NCBI RefSeq assembly: GCF_036250675.1 | Contig: NZ_CP109592.1 | Location: 5,146,001 to 5,210,000 of the forward strand | Direction of reading: 5' to 3' | DNA: 64,000 nt | From: Streptomyces sp. NBC_01689 | GTDB taxonomy: Bacteria; Actinomycetota; Actinomycetes; Streptomycetales; Streptomycetaceae | In this document: piece after piece, positions 1 through 7,597 of the stretch | Numbering within the stretch: position 1 is the stretch's first letter | Layout: every line of letters starts with the position of its first letter | The notes under the pieces: model-generated | Databases searched by the model: none | What the model saw: only the letters and a program-made list of their open reading frames with translations | Told to the model about the DNA's origin: nothing | Translations under genes and position numbers: made by a program

Positions 1-311
1 GCACGGCGACCCTCGCCATCGAGGTCACCGACACCGACGAGCACCCGGACGGCACCCGCGCGATGCGCGAGGAGCTCCGGGCGCGCGGGGTGGAGACGCA
101 CGACGGCAGCGGGCTGCCGGGCGCGGGACACGTCCTGCTGCTGACCGCTGAGGGCGAGGACACCTACGACCTCGTCCGGGACGTCGTCGCCGACCTCGGC
201 CTCGGCCTGGTCCGCATGGAACAGCGCAGGCACCACATCGCCGAGGTCTTCAAGGACAGCGACACCCGGCGCGACGAAGAGCGGAAGGAGGCGGTCGGCC
301 ATGGCGGTTGA
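1..311 (+). CDS. ABC transporter ATP-binding protein, C-terminal fragment
   Basis: This is a reading frame open from the left edge of the window, so the start and the Walker motifs lie upstream. The visible 102 residues match the tail that follows the nucleotide-binding domain in ABC-2 drug or antibiotic exporters: a small alpha/beta regulatory region (LAIEVTDTDEHPDG) and a final helix rich in charged residues (EVFKDSDTRRDEERKE). The stop overlaps the next gene, an ABC-2 permease, by 11 bp, so the two should be translated together and form one exporter. The assignment rests on context and tail composition, because no catalytic motif is visible here. Confidence 0.75.
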   Translation, partial: TATLAIEVTDTDEHPDGTRAMREELRARGVETHDGSGLPGAGHVLLLTAEGEDTYDLVRDVVADLGLGLVRMEQRRHHIAEVFKDSDTRRDEERKEAVGHGG

Positions 312-1206
312 GCAGCCCCTCGCCCAGAACGGCGAGCAGACCCGGATCCACAACATCGGCTACCGCCACTACGACGGCCCCCGCCTGGGCCGCGCGTACG
401 CGCGCCGCTCGCTGTACTCGCAGTCGCTGCGCGGCTCCTACGGACTCGGCCGCTCCGTCAAGTCCAAGGTGCTGCCGATGCTGCTCTTCGTGGTGATGTG
501 CGTGCCCGCGCTCATCATGGTGGCGGTCGCGGTCGCCACCAAGGCGAAGGACCTGCCCGTCGACTACACCCGTTACGCGATCATCATGCAGGCCGTCATC
601 GGCCTGTACGTCGCCTCCCAGGGACCGCAGTCCGTCTCGCGCGACCTGCGCTTCAAGACCGTACCGCTGTACTTCTCGCGCCCCATCGAGACCGCCGACT
701 ACGTACGTGCCAAGTACGCGGCGCTGGCCTCGGCGCTGTTCGTGCTCACCGCCGCGCCGCTGATCGTGCTCTACGTGGGCGCGCTGCTGGCGAAGCTCGA
801 CTTCTCCGACCAGTCGGAGGGCTTCGGACAGGGACTCGTCTCGGTGGCACTGCTGTCGCTGCTCCTCGCCGGCATCGGCCTGGTCATCTCGGCCGTCACC
901 CCGCGCCGCGGCTTCGGCATCGCGGCCGTCATCGCGGCCCTGACCATCTCCTACGGGGCGGTCTCCACCGTCCAGGCGATCGCCTTCAACCAGTCCAGCC
1001 CGGGAGCGGTCCCGTGGCTCGGCCTCTTCTCGCCGATCACCCTCATCGACGGTGTGCAGACGGCCTTCCTCGGCGCCACCTCCGCCTTCCCCGGTGGTGA
1101 GGGCCCCTCGTCCGGCCAGGGCGTCGTCTATCTCGTCGTCGTCCTGGGCCTCGTCGCCGGCTGCTACGGCCTCCTGATGCGCCGCTACCGAAAGGTCGGG
1201 CTGTGA
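301..1206 (+). CDS. ABC-2 type transporter permease
   Basis: The 301-residue membrane protein has a cytoplasmic N-terminus of about 55 residues followed by about six hydrophobic segments, the first being VLPMLLFVVMCVPALIMVAV and the last ending just before the basic tail RRYRKVGL. This is the usual layout of the membrane half of ABC-2 exporters. The ATG start overlaps the upstream ATPase by 11 bp, and the stop overlaps the next ATPase gene as GTGA. A two-ATPase, two-permease arrangement suggests either two half-exporters or one heteromeric complex. The substrate cannot be read from the sequence. Confidence 0.88.
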   Translation: MAVEQPLAQNGEQTRIHNIGYRHYDGPRLGRAYARRSLYSQSLRGSYGLGRSVKSKVLPMLLFVVMCVPALIMVAVAVATKAKDLPVDYTRYAIIMQAVIGLYVASQGPQSVSRDLRFKTVPLYFSRPIETADYVRAKYAALASALFVLTAAPLIVLYVGALLAKLDFSDQSEGFGQGLVSVALLSLLLAGIGLVISAVTPRRGFGIAAVIAALTISYGAVSTVQAIAFNQSSPGAVPWLGLFSPITLIDGVQTAFLGATSAFPGGEGPSSGQGVVYLVVVLGLVAGCYGLLMRRYRKVGL

Positions 1207-2114
1207 CCACGCTCAACATCGACCACGTCTCCCGCTGGTTCGGCAACGTGGTGGCGGTCAACGACATCACGATGACGATCGGTCCCGGAGTCACCGGCCT
1301 GCTCGGCCCGAACGGCGCCGGGAAGTCCACCCTCATCAACATGATGGGCGGCTTCCTCGCCCCCTCCACGGGCACCGTCACCCTCGACGGCCGGCAGGTC
1401 TGGCGCAACGAGGAGATCTACAAGCACATCGGCATCGTCCCCGAGCGTGAGGCGATGTACGACTTCCTCACCGGCCGCGAGTTCGTCGTCGCCAACGCCG
1501 AACTGCACGGACTCGGTGCGAAGGCCGCCCAACGGGCCCTCGCCACCGTCGAGATGGAGTACGCGCAGGACCGCAGGATCTCGACGTACTCCAAGGGCAT
1601 GCGGCAGCGCGTGAAGATGGCCTCCGCCCTCGTCCACGAACCGTCCCTGCTGCTGCTCGACGAGCCCTTCAACGGCATGGATCCCCGCCAGCGCATGCAG
1701 CTCATGGACCTGCTGCGCCGCATGGGCGACGAGGGCCGCACGGTGCTGTTCTCGTCGCACATCCTGGAGGAGGTCGAGCAGCTCGCCGCGCACATCGAGG
1801 TGATCGTCGCCGGCCGGCACGCGGCGAGCGGTGACTTCCGGCGCATCCGCCGGCTGATGACCGACCGCCCGCACCGCTACCTCGTCCGCTCCAGTGACGA
1901 CCGGGCGCTGGCCGCCGCGCTGATCGCCGACCCGTCGACCTCGGGCATCGAAGTGGATCTCGCCGAGGGCGCGTTGCGCGTCCAGGCGGTCGACTTCGGG
2001 CGGTTCACCACCCTGCTGCCGCGCGTCGCACGCGAACACGGCATCCGACTGCTCACGGTCTCGCCCTCCGACGAGTCCCTCGAGTCCGTCTTCTCGTATC
2101 TCGTCGCGGCGTAG
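1203..2114 (+). CDS. ABC transporter ATP-binding protein
   Basis: The 303-residue nucleotide-binding subunit has all the expected motifs: Walker A GPNGAGKST at residues 35-43, the ABC signature region YSKGMRQ at about 129-135 (a common SKGM variant of LSGGQ), Walker B LLLLDEP at about 149-155, and the H-loop SSHILEEVE. The roughly 90-residue C-terminal extension is typical of ABC-2 exporters of the CcmA/YhaQ kind. Translation starts at a GTG that overlaps the preceding permease stop by 4 bp. The protein powers export through the flanking permeases at the cytoplasmic membrane. The transported compound is unknown. Confidence 0.92.
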   Translation: MTTLNIDHVSRWFGNVVAVNDITMTIGPGVTGLLGPNGAGKSTLINMMGGFLAPSTGTVTLDGRQVWRNEEIYKHIGIVPEREAMYDFLTGREFVVANAELHGLGAKAAQRALATVEMEYAQDRRISTYSKGMRQRVKMASALVHEPSLLLLDEPFNGMDPRQRMQLMDLLRRMGDEGRTVLFSSHILEEVEQLAAHIEVIVAGRHAASGDFRRIRRLMTDRPHRYLVRSSDDRALAAALIADPSTSGIEVDLAEGALRVQAVDFGRFTTLLPRVAREHGIRLLTVSPSDESLESVFSYLVAA

Positions 2115-2125
2115 GAGGCCGAACC

Positions 2126-2845
2126 ATGTACGACCCCACAGTCGCCCGACTCACCTACCGGGGCCTGCTCGGCCGCCGGCGGGCCCTCATCCTGTGCGTG
2201 CTGCCCGCCCTGCTCATCGTGATCTCCGTGGCCGTGCGCAGCTTCTCCGGCGCGGACGACCAGGTGGCCGCGGACCTGCTCGGCGGGTTCGCGCTCGCCA
2301 CCATGGTCCCGATCATCGGCGTCATCGCGGGAACGGGCGCGATCGGACCCGAGATCGACGACGGCTCGGTGGTGTATCTGCTGGCCAAGCCGCTCAAGCG
2401 GCCGACGATCATCTTCACCAAACTGATCGTCGCGGTCGCCGTCACCATGGCCTTCTCGGCGGTGCCGACCTTCGTCGCCGGCATGATCCTGAACGGCAAC
2501 GGCCAGCAGATCGCCGTCGCCTACACCGTGGCCGCGCTGGTCGCCTCGATCGCCTACGCGGCGCTGTTCCTGCTGCTGGGGACAGTGACCCGGCACGCGG
2601 TCGTCTTCGGTCTCGTCTACGCGCTGGTCTGGGAGGCCCTCTTCGGGTCACTGGTGTCCGGCGCGCGCACGCTCAGCGTGCAGCAGTGGGCGCTCGCGGT
2701 GGCCCACAAGGTCACCGGCGGGGACCTCGTCACCTCGGACGTGGGACTGACCACGGCGACGGTGCTGCTGGTCGCCGTCACCGTCCTCGCCACCTGGTAC
2801 GCCGGACAGCGGCTGCGGTCGCTGACCCTGGCCGGCGAGGAGTGA
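2126..2845 (+). CDS. ABC-2 type transporter permease
   Basis: The 239-residue protein is almost entirely hydrophobic, with about six predicted transmembrane segments (for example ALILCVLPALLIVISVAV near the N-terminus and TATVLLVAVTVLATWYA near the C-terminus). It carries the sequence IGPEIDDGSVVYLLAKPL, which resembles the conserved cytoplasmic segment of ABC-2 permeases in which an E/D-x-G motif precedes 'LAKPL/R'. It begins 11 bp after the ATPase gene, behind the purine-rich site TAGGAGG, and is the last gene of the operon. A strong hairpin follows directly. Confidence 0.88.
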   Translation: MYDPTVARLTYRGLLGRRRALILCVLPALLIVISVAVRSFSGADDQVAADLLGGFALATMVPIIGVIAGTGAIGPEIDDGSVVYLLAKPLKRPTIIFTKLIVAVAVTMAFSAVPTFVAGMILNGNGQQIAVAYTVAALVASIAYAALFLLLGTVTRHAVVFGLVYALVWEALFGSLVSGARTLSVQQWALAVAHKVTGGDLVTSDVGLTTATVLLVAVTVLATWYAGQRLRSLTLAGEE

Positions 2846-2847
2846 GA

Positions 2848-2875
2848 CGGGGCTCCACGCACGCGTGGAGCCCCG
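2848..2875 (+). terminator. Terminator after the ABC exporter operon
   Basis: A 13-bp perfect inverted repeat (CGGGGCTCCACGC and its complement) with only two bases between the arms starts three bases after the permease stop codon. There is no long T tract, which is usual in high-GC actinobacteria. Confidence 0.75.
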
Positions 2876-2947
2876 CTTCCTGACATCCACTTCACCTCTG
2901 TCCGCGCACACTGGACAAAAGGGGACGCGCGGCGAGGAGGAACGGGG

Positions 2948-3241
2948 ATGGCGGAACCGCAGGGTGAGGGAGAGCGCGGCGAAGGAGCGGGGAGCGCGGG
3001 TCGGCGGGACGGGGGACAGCACGGCGAGGGGCAGCGGGGATCCGGGGACGGCTGGGACGACGTCGTGCTCGACGAGGACTTCATACGGTCCGCGGGGACG
3101 GCCGAGCCGTCCGCCCGCGCCCGTATGCTCGCCGCCCGCTGGCGTGAAGGGGGACCGGATCCCCAGCCCTGGCGCTCCGACGAGCCGCCCGCCGGGTGGT
3201 TCTTCAGCAAGGCCCGTCGCCGCAGGTGGCGCCGTAAGTGA
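2948..3241 (+). CDS. Small hydrophilic protein of unknown function
   Basis: The 97-residue protein is not assigned to a family. Its first 35 residues are a low-complexity Gly/Glu/Gln-rich stretch. The second half is denser and looks conserved in style: DDVVLDEDFIRSAG, then a helix-forming segment SARARMLAARWREGGP, then a Trp-rich strongly basic end (WFFSKARRRRWRRK). The ATG at 2948 follows GAGGAGGAACGGGG, a good ribosome site. The basic tail could contact nucleic acid or membrane, but this is only inference. It stands alone between the ABC operon terminator and tRNA-Ser. Confidence 0.6.
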   Translation: MAEPQGEGERGEGAGSAGRRDGGQHGEGQRGSGDGWDDVVLDEDFIRSAGTAEPSARARMLAARWREGGPDPQPWRSDEPPAGWFFSKARRRRWRRK

Positions 3242-3397
3242 CCCTGGCGGCCGCGAGCCGTCCGCGCGCGGCCGTCGCGCCCTACTCGTCCGGCCGCCCG
3301 GTTAATTCGGTGGCGCCCAAAGCGGCGTACGGGCACAGTGGTGGTGTCCACGCCGCCGCAGCCGGCCGGCGCCGCACACCGGGAGAGGAGCGCGACG

Positions 3398-3460
3398 ATG
3401 TTCATCAGGAGCAGTTCGTCGAGCTCCCGACAGGGCAGCCCGCGGCGGGTTCCGGAGTAA
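3398..3460 (+). CDS. Candidate 20-residue micro-ORF
   Basis: This tiny frame (ATG to TAA, 20 residues, beginning MFIRSSSSSS and ending RRVPE) sits behind the strong purine-rich site GGGAGAGGAG, seven bases from the ATG. A weak AT-containing patch (GTTAAT) lies about 95 bp upstream in an otherwise GC-rich gap between the 97-residue protein and tRNA-Ser. Codon third positions are mostly G or C, as in real genes here, but the frame is too short for that to mean much. It may be a genuine small Ser-rich peptide or chance. The rest of the 3242-3544 gap shows nothing else recognisable. Confidence 0.3.
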   Translation: MFIRSSSSSSRQGSPRRVPE

Positions 3461-3544
3461 CCACCTCTCCGTCGAACCCGCTCCGCACGGGGGGCTGCCC
3501 GGGGCGGCCGCTTCGAGCGCGCATTCCGCGCGGGCCGCCCACCC

Positions 3545-3631
<87 letters not shown>

Positions 3632-3640
3632 CGAGACACC

Positions 3641-3688
3641 ATGACCGCGACGCCATGACCGCGACGCCATGACCGCGACACCGTGACC
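3641..3688. repeat. 14-bp tandem repeat, about 3.4 copies
   Basis: The unit ATGACCGCGACGCC recurs at 3641, 3655 and 3669, with a decayed fourth copy (GTGACCGG) at 3683. It begins ten bases after tRNA-Ser. The unit is not a multiple of three, so it is unlikely to be coding. Confidence 0.85.
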
Positions 3689-3762
3689 GGACGGGCCCGA
3701 TGGACGGCCCTGCCCCGACCCGTCCTGGGCGGGCCCCGACAGTCCCCGACCGCGACCAGCCG

Positions 3763-3882
3763 GTGTCCGGTCCGGCCGTGCTCGGTCCGGCGGTGGCCGG
3801 TCCCGCGGTGGCCTATCCCGCAGCGTTCTGTCCGGCGGTGGCCGATCCCGCGGTGTCCGTTCCCGCAGTGCTCGGTCCGGGC
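3763..3882. repeat. 15-bp degenerate tandem repeat, eight copies
   Basis: Eight adjacent 15-bp units of the form GTGxxCGGTCCsGCG run without gaps between tRNA-Ser and the end of the HAD gene. Read on the plus strand in one frame they would give a pentapeptide series VSGPA, VLGPA, VAGPA and so on. The many T third positions and the lack of a credible start or domain argue against translation. Apart from this tract and the 14-bp repeat, the 3632-3906 gap holds nothing recognised. Confidence 0.8.
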
Positions 3883-3906
3883 GCGGCGGGTTTCCGGGCG
3901 CGGGTC

Positions 3907-4752
3907 CTAGTCGTCCTGGCCGAGCAGCCGTTCCAGCACCACCGCGATGCCGTCCTCGTCGTTCGAGGACGTCACCTCGTCCGCGACCGCCTTGAGTTCC
4001 TCGTGGGCGCCCGCCATCGCCACCCCGCGCGCCGCCCAGGCGAACATCGGGATGTCGTTGGGCATGTCGCCGAAGGCGATCGTGTCCGCGGCCCGTACGC
4101 CGAGGCGCCGGGCGGCGAGGGACAGCCCGGTGGCCTTGGAGAGGCCGAGGGGGAGAAGCTCCACGATGCCCGCACCCGCCATCGTGACCCCGACCAGACC
4201 GCCGGCGACCTGCGCGGCCACCGCGGCGAGCGCGTCGTCGGAGAGCGTCGGGTGCTGGACGTACACCTTGTTCAGCGGCGCCGACCAGAGATCCGCGGCG
4301 TCCTTGATCGGCACGACCGGGAGCGGACCGTCATGCGTCCGGTAGCCGGGACCGACCAGCACCTCGCCGTCGAGCCCGTCACGGCTCGCCGCGAGCAGCA
4401 GCGGACCGACCTCCGCCTCGATCTTGGCGAGCGCCAGACCGGCCAGCTGCCGGTCCAGCGTCACCGAGGTGAGCAGCCGGTGCTCTCCCGCGTGATAGAC
4501 CTGCCCGCCCTGGCCGCACACCGCGAGCCCCTCGTAGCCGAGGTCGTCGAGGATGTGCCGGGTCCAGGGCACCGCGCGCCCGGTGACGACGATGTGGGCC
4601 GCGCCCGCCGCGGTGGCCGCCGCGAGCGCGTCACGTGTCCGCGCCGAGACCGTGTCGTCGGAGCGCAGCAGCGTCCCGTCGAGGTCGGTCGCGACGAGCT
4701 TGTACGGGAACGCCCCGGCCGGGCCGGTCGATCCGGTGGTGCCGCTGCTCAC
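3907..4752 (-). CDS. HAD-superfamily Cof-type phosphatase
   Basis: This is a 281-residue haloacid dehalogenase-like hydrolase of the Cof/YidA type. Motif I is DLDGTLL with the nucleophile and acid-base aspartates at residues 23 and 25; motif II is VTGRA; the motif III/IV region contains [15 protein letters not shown] and [10 protein letters not shown]. The large C2 cap between motifs II and III fits sugar-phosphate or flavin/pyridoxal-phosphate substrates, but the substrate cannot be told. The start is a GTG overlapping the serS stop as GTGA, so it is translated as the second gene of a serS operon. Confidence 0.9.
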   Translation of the reverse strand: MSSGTTGSTGPAGAFPYKLVATDLDGTLLRSDDTVSARTRDALAAATAAGAAHIVVTGRAVPWTRHILDDLGYEGLAVCGQGGQVYHAGEHRLLTSVTLDRQLAGLALAKIEAEVGPLLLAASRDGLDGEVLVGPGYRTHDGPLPVVPIKDAADLWSAPLNKVYVQHPTLSDDALAAVAAQVAGGLVGVTMAGAGIVELLPLGLSKATGLSLAARRLGVRAADTIAFGDMPNDIPMFAWAARGVAMAGAHEELKAVADEVTSSNDEDGIAVVLERLLGQDD

Positions 4753-6026
4753 TTGGAGATCGGCTCCAGGACCTCACGCCCGCCGAGGTAGGGGCGCAGC
4801 ACCTCGGGCACCCGCACGGAGCCGTCGGACAGCTGGTGGTTCTCCAGGATCGCCACGATCGTGCGCGGTACGGCGCACAGGGTGCCGTTCAGCGTGGCGA
4901 GCGGCTGCACCTTCTTGCCGTCGCGCATGCGGACGGAGAGCCGGCGGGCCTGGAAGCCGTCGCAGTTCGAGGCCGAGGTCAGCTCGCGGTACTTGCCCTG
5001 GGTCGGGATCCACGCCTCGCAGTCGAACTTGCGGGAGGCGGAGGAGCCGAGGTCGCCCGAGGCCACGTCGATCACCTGGAAGGGCAGTTCGAGGCCGGTC
5101 AGCCACTGCTTCTCCCAGTCCAGGAGGCGCCGGTGCTCGTTCTCCGCGTCCTCGGGGGCCACGTACGAGAACATCTCGACCTTGTCGAACTGGTGGACGC
5201 GGAAGATGCCGCGGGTGTCCTTGCCGTAGGTGCCCGCCTCGCGGCGGAAGCACGGCGAGAATCCGGCGTAGCGCATGGGCAGTTGGTCCGCGTCGAGGAT
5301 CTCGTCCATGTGGTACGCGGCGAGCGGGACCTCGGAGGTGCCGACCAGGTAGTAGTCGTCCTTCTCCAGGTGGTAGACGTTCTCCGCGGCCTGGCCGAGG
5401 AAGCCGGTGCCCTCCATGGCGCGCGGGCGGACCAGTGCCGGGGTCAGCATCGGGGTGAAGCCGGCCTCGGTGGCCTGCGCGATCGCCGCGTTGACGAGGG
5501 CGAGCTCCAGGAGGGCGCCGACGCCCGTCAGGTAGTAGAAGCGCGAGCCGGACACCTTGGCGCCCCGCTCCACGTCGATGGCGCCGAGCGCCTCGCCGAG
5601 CTCCAGGTGGTCCTTGGGCTCGAAGCCCTCGGCGCCGAAGTCACGGATCGTGCCGTGCGTCTCGAGGACGACGAAGTCCTCCTCGCCGCCGACCGGGACG
5701 TCCGGGTGGACCAGGTTGCCGAGCTGGAGGAGGAGCCGCTTGGTCTCCTCGTCCGTCTCGTGCTGCTCGGCGTCGGCGGCCTTGACGGCGGCGGCGAGTT
5801 CGCCGGCCTTCTTCAGCAGCTCGGCCTTCTCGTCGCCGGAGGCCTTGGGGATCAGCTTGCCGAGCGCCTTCTGCTCGGAACGGAGTTCGTCGAAGCGGAC
5901 GCCGGACGACCTGCGCCGCTCGTCGGCGGAGAGGAGGGAGTCGACGAGTGCGACGTCCTCTCCACGGGCGCGCTGCGACGCACGCACACGGTCGGGGTCC
6001 TCACGGAGCAGGCGAAGGTCAATCAC
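4749..6026 (-). CDS. serS: Seryl-tRNA synthetase
   Basis: This cytoplasmic class II synthetase charges tRNA-Ser. The 425-residue length is standard. The N-terminal coiled-coil tRNA-binding arm (about residues 30-105, rich in Lys/Glu/Ala) is followed by the catalytic domain with [11 protein letters not shown], the serine-site sequence [11 protein letters not shown], motif 2 around [17 protein letters not shown], and a C-terminal motif 3 region ([18 protein letters not shown]). The start [12 protein letters not shown] is the conserved one for the family. The 570-bp region upstream holds a DnaA-box-like cluster, while three tRNA-Ser genes lie elsewhere in this window. Confidence 0.97.
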   Translation of the reverse strand: MIDLRLLREDPDRVRASQRARGEDVALVDSLLSADERRRSSGVRFDELRSEQKALGKLIPKASGDEKAELLKKAGELAAAVKAADAEQHETDEETKRLLLQLGNLVHPDVPVGGEEDFVVLETHGTIRDFGAEGFEPKDHLELGEALGAIDVERGAKVSGSRFYYLTGVGALLELALVNAAIAQATEAGFTPMLTPALVRPRAMEGTGFLGQAAENVYHLEKDDYYLVGTSEVPLAAYHMDEILDADQLPMRYAGFSPCFRREAGTYGKDTRGIFRVHQFDKVEMFSYVAPEDAENEHRRLLDWEKQWLTGLELPFQVIDVASGDLGSSASRKFDCEAWIPTQGKYRELTSASNCDGFQARRLSVRMRDGKKVQPLATLNGTLCAVPRTIVAILENHQLSDGSVRVPEVLRPYLGGREVLEPISK

Positions 6027-6230
6027 CCCACAAGGCTACCGGTGCGGGCTTCCGGCCATCGACCCGATATTCCACTCCGTCACGTGTGTCACGTTATGAG
6101 TCAAATGCCGGACCGAATCTCTTGATCATCCATTGCCGTCAATAAAGCGGACTCCCCTCCCTGAAACGGGGCAGACGGCGACGCGCCGGTTGACCGGACT
6201 CCCTTGCGGCGACCGGGATTTGGCGGGGGG

Positions 6231-6541
6231 TTGTCCACAGGCATCCACCCCTCGCAAAGTTATCCACAGGCTGTGTGGAAGATCTGTGGACTGTGGAGTT
6301 GATCGTTCGGAAAGCGGCATGCCGGACGGAGAATTCCCGGGTCAAACCACCTCTACACCCACGTTCGAGTGGAATTGCTTCGCCCCAAAGGATTGATCAA
6401 GGGAAATGGGTGGACGAGGGGTGACGTGAGGGTCTGTGGACGGAGTAGGGGTCTGTAGGCCGATTTGTCGACGATGTAGTGCTTCGTTGTCGACTTGTCC
6501 CCAGGTCGAGAAGCCCGCCTGTGGATAACATCTGTGGATGA
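6231..6541. promoter_or_regulatory. Cluster of DnaA-box-like 9-mers between serS and pheA
   Basis: In an AT-richer 570-bp gap (6027-6598) there are three perfect DnaA-box matches: TTGTCCACA at 6231-6239 and TTATCCACA at 6260-6268 on the plus strand, and TGTGGATAA at 6520-6528 (the same box on the minus strand). Degenerate copies lie at 6285 (TGTGGACTG), 6292 (TGTGGAGTT), 6435 (TGTGGACGG), 6495 (TTGTCCCCA) and 6533 (TGTGGATGA, one mismatch). No dnaA, dnaN or gyrase gene is nearby, so this is not the origin itself. A high-affinity cluster of this kind near the Streptomyces origin (called D78 in S. coelicolor) is known to titrate DnaA. Confidence 0.8.
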
Positions 6542-6584
6542 CGAAAATCTACAGGTAGGACCGGGAGGGCGCAGCCGCGCGGAC

Positions 6585-6599
6585 GGCCCGCGGCGGGCC
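6585..6599 (-). terminator. Hairpin at the end of pheA
   Basis: The perfect inverted repeat GGCCCGC-G-GCGGGCC abuts the pheA stop codon, which begins at 6601 reading leftwards. It is likely a compact transcription terminator. Confidence 0.5.
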
Positions 6600-7531
6600 T
6601 AGAACCGGCCGTCCTGGCAGCGCGCCAGCCAGTCCGACGCGGCGGAGAACTCGTTGTCCGACGTGCCCGCCCGGGGAGCGCGCACGTCCTGGGGGTCGAC
6701 CTCCGCACGCGGGTACGAACCGAGGAAGCGCACCTGCGGACAGACCCGCTTGAGTCCCATGAGCGCCTCGCCGACCCGGCGGTCCGAGACGTGCCCCTCG
6801 GCGTCGATGGCGAAGCAGTAGTTGCCGATGCCCTCCCCGGTCGGCCGGGACTGCAGCAGCATCAGGTTGACTCCGCGCACCGCGAACTCCTGGAGCAGTT
6901 CGAGGAGGGCGCCCGGATGGTCGTCCCGCTGCCAGATGACCACGGAGGTCTTGTCCGCCCCGGTCGGGGCCGCGGGCCGGGCGGGCCGTCCCACCAGGAC
7001 GAAACGCGTCTGCGCGTTCTCGGCGTCGTGGATGCCGGTCTCCAGCGCCTCCAGTCCGTACCGGGCCGCCGCGAACTCGCCCGCGAACGCCGCGTCGTAA
7101 CGGCCCTCCTGCACGAGCCGCGCCCCGTCCGCGTTCGAGGCCGCGGACTCCCACAGAGCGTTCGGCAGATGGTTCGCCAGCCAGTTGCGCACCTGCGGCT
7201 GAGCCGCGGGGTGCGCGGTCACCGTCTTGATCTCCGAGAGCCGGGTGCCGGGCCTGACCAGCAGCGCGAAGGTGATCGACAGCAGCACCTCGCGGTAGAT
7301 CATCAGCGGCCTGCCGGCGACCAGCTCGTCGAGGGTGGTGGTGATGCCGCCCTCCACCGAGTTCTCGATCGGGACGAAGGCGGCCTCCGCCTCGCCGTCG
7401 CGCACTGCGTCCAGCGCGGCGGGGACCGACACCATCGGGACGAGCTCGCGGGTGGCGGCCTCCGGGAGGGTGCGCAGGGCGACTTCGGTGAAGGTGCCTT
7501 CAGGACCGAGATACGCGTAGCTGGCTGGCAT
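6599..7531 (-). CDS. pheA: Prephenate dehydratase
   Basis: The enzyme converts prephenate to phenylpyruvate in phenylalanine synthesis. The 310-residue protein has the periplasmic-binding-like PDT domain first (starting LGPEGTFTEVALR, with FVPIENSVEGG and the catalytic-region TRFVLVGRP) and a C-terminal ACT regulatory domain from about residue 200. The ACT segment contains LLQSRPTGEGIGNYCF, the ESRP-type motif used for feedback binding of phenylalanine. The ATG at 7531 follows GGGTGAGGTC. It is a monofunctional PDT with no chorismate mutase domain. It lies upstream of serS on the same strand but is separated from it by the DnaA-box region. Confidence 0.95.
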   Translation of the reverse strand: MPASYAYLGPEGTFTEVALRTLPEAATRELVPMVSVPAALDAVRDGEAEAAFVPIENSVEGGITTTLDELVAGRPLMIYREVLLSITFALLVRPGTRLSEIKTVTAHPAAQPQVRNWLANHLPNALWESAASNADGARLVQEGRYDAAFAGEFAAARYGLEALETGIHDAENAQTRFVLVGRPARPAAPTGADKTSVVIWQRDDHPGALLELLQEFAVRGVNLMLLQSRPTGEGIGNYCFAIDAEGHVSDRRVGEALMGLKRVCPQVRFLGSYPRAEVDPQDVRAPRAGTSDNEFSAASDWLARCQDGRF

Positions 7532-7597
7532 GACCTCACCCTAATGGGCCCGGTGCGGCCCGGCTCGCGGCCGCGGGGACCGCGCTCGGAAGGGGCC

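Noticed and set aside
3700..4791. Plus-strand frame of 363 codons covering the 15-bp repeats and the HAD gene antisense
   Set aside because: The HAD protein on the minus strand has complete motifs, and the plus-strand product lacks any recognisable domain.
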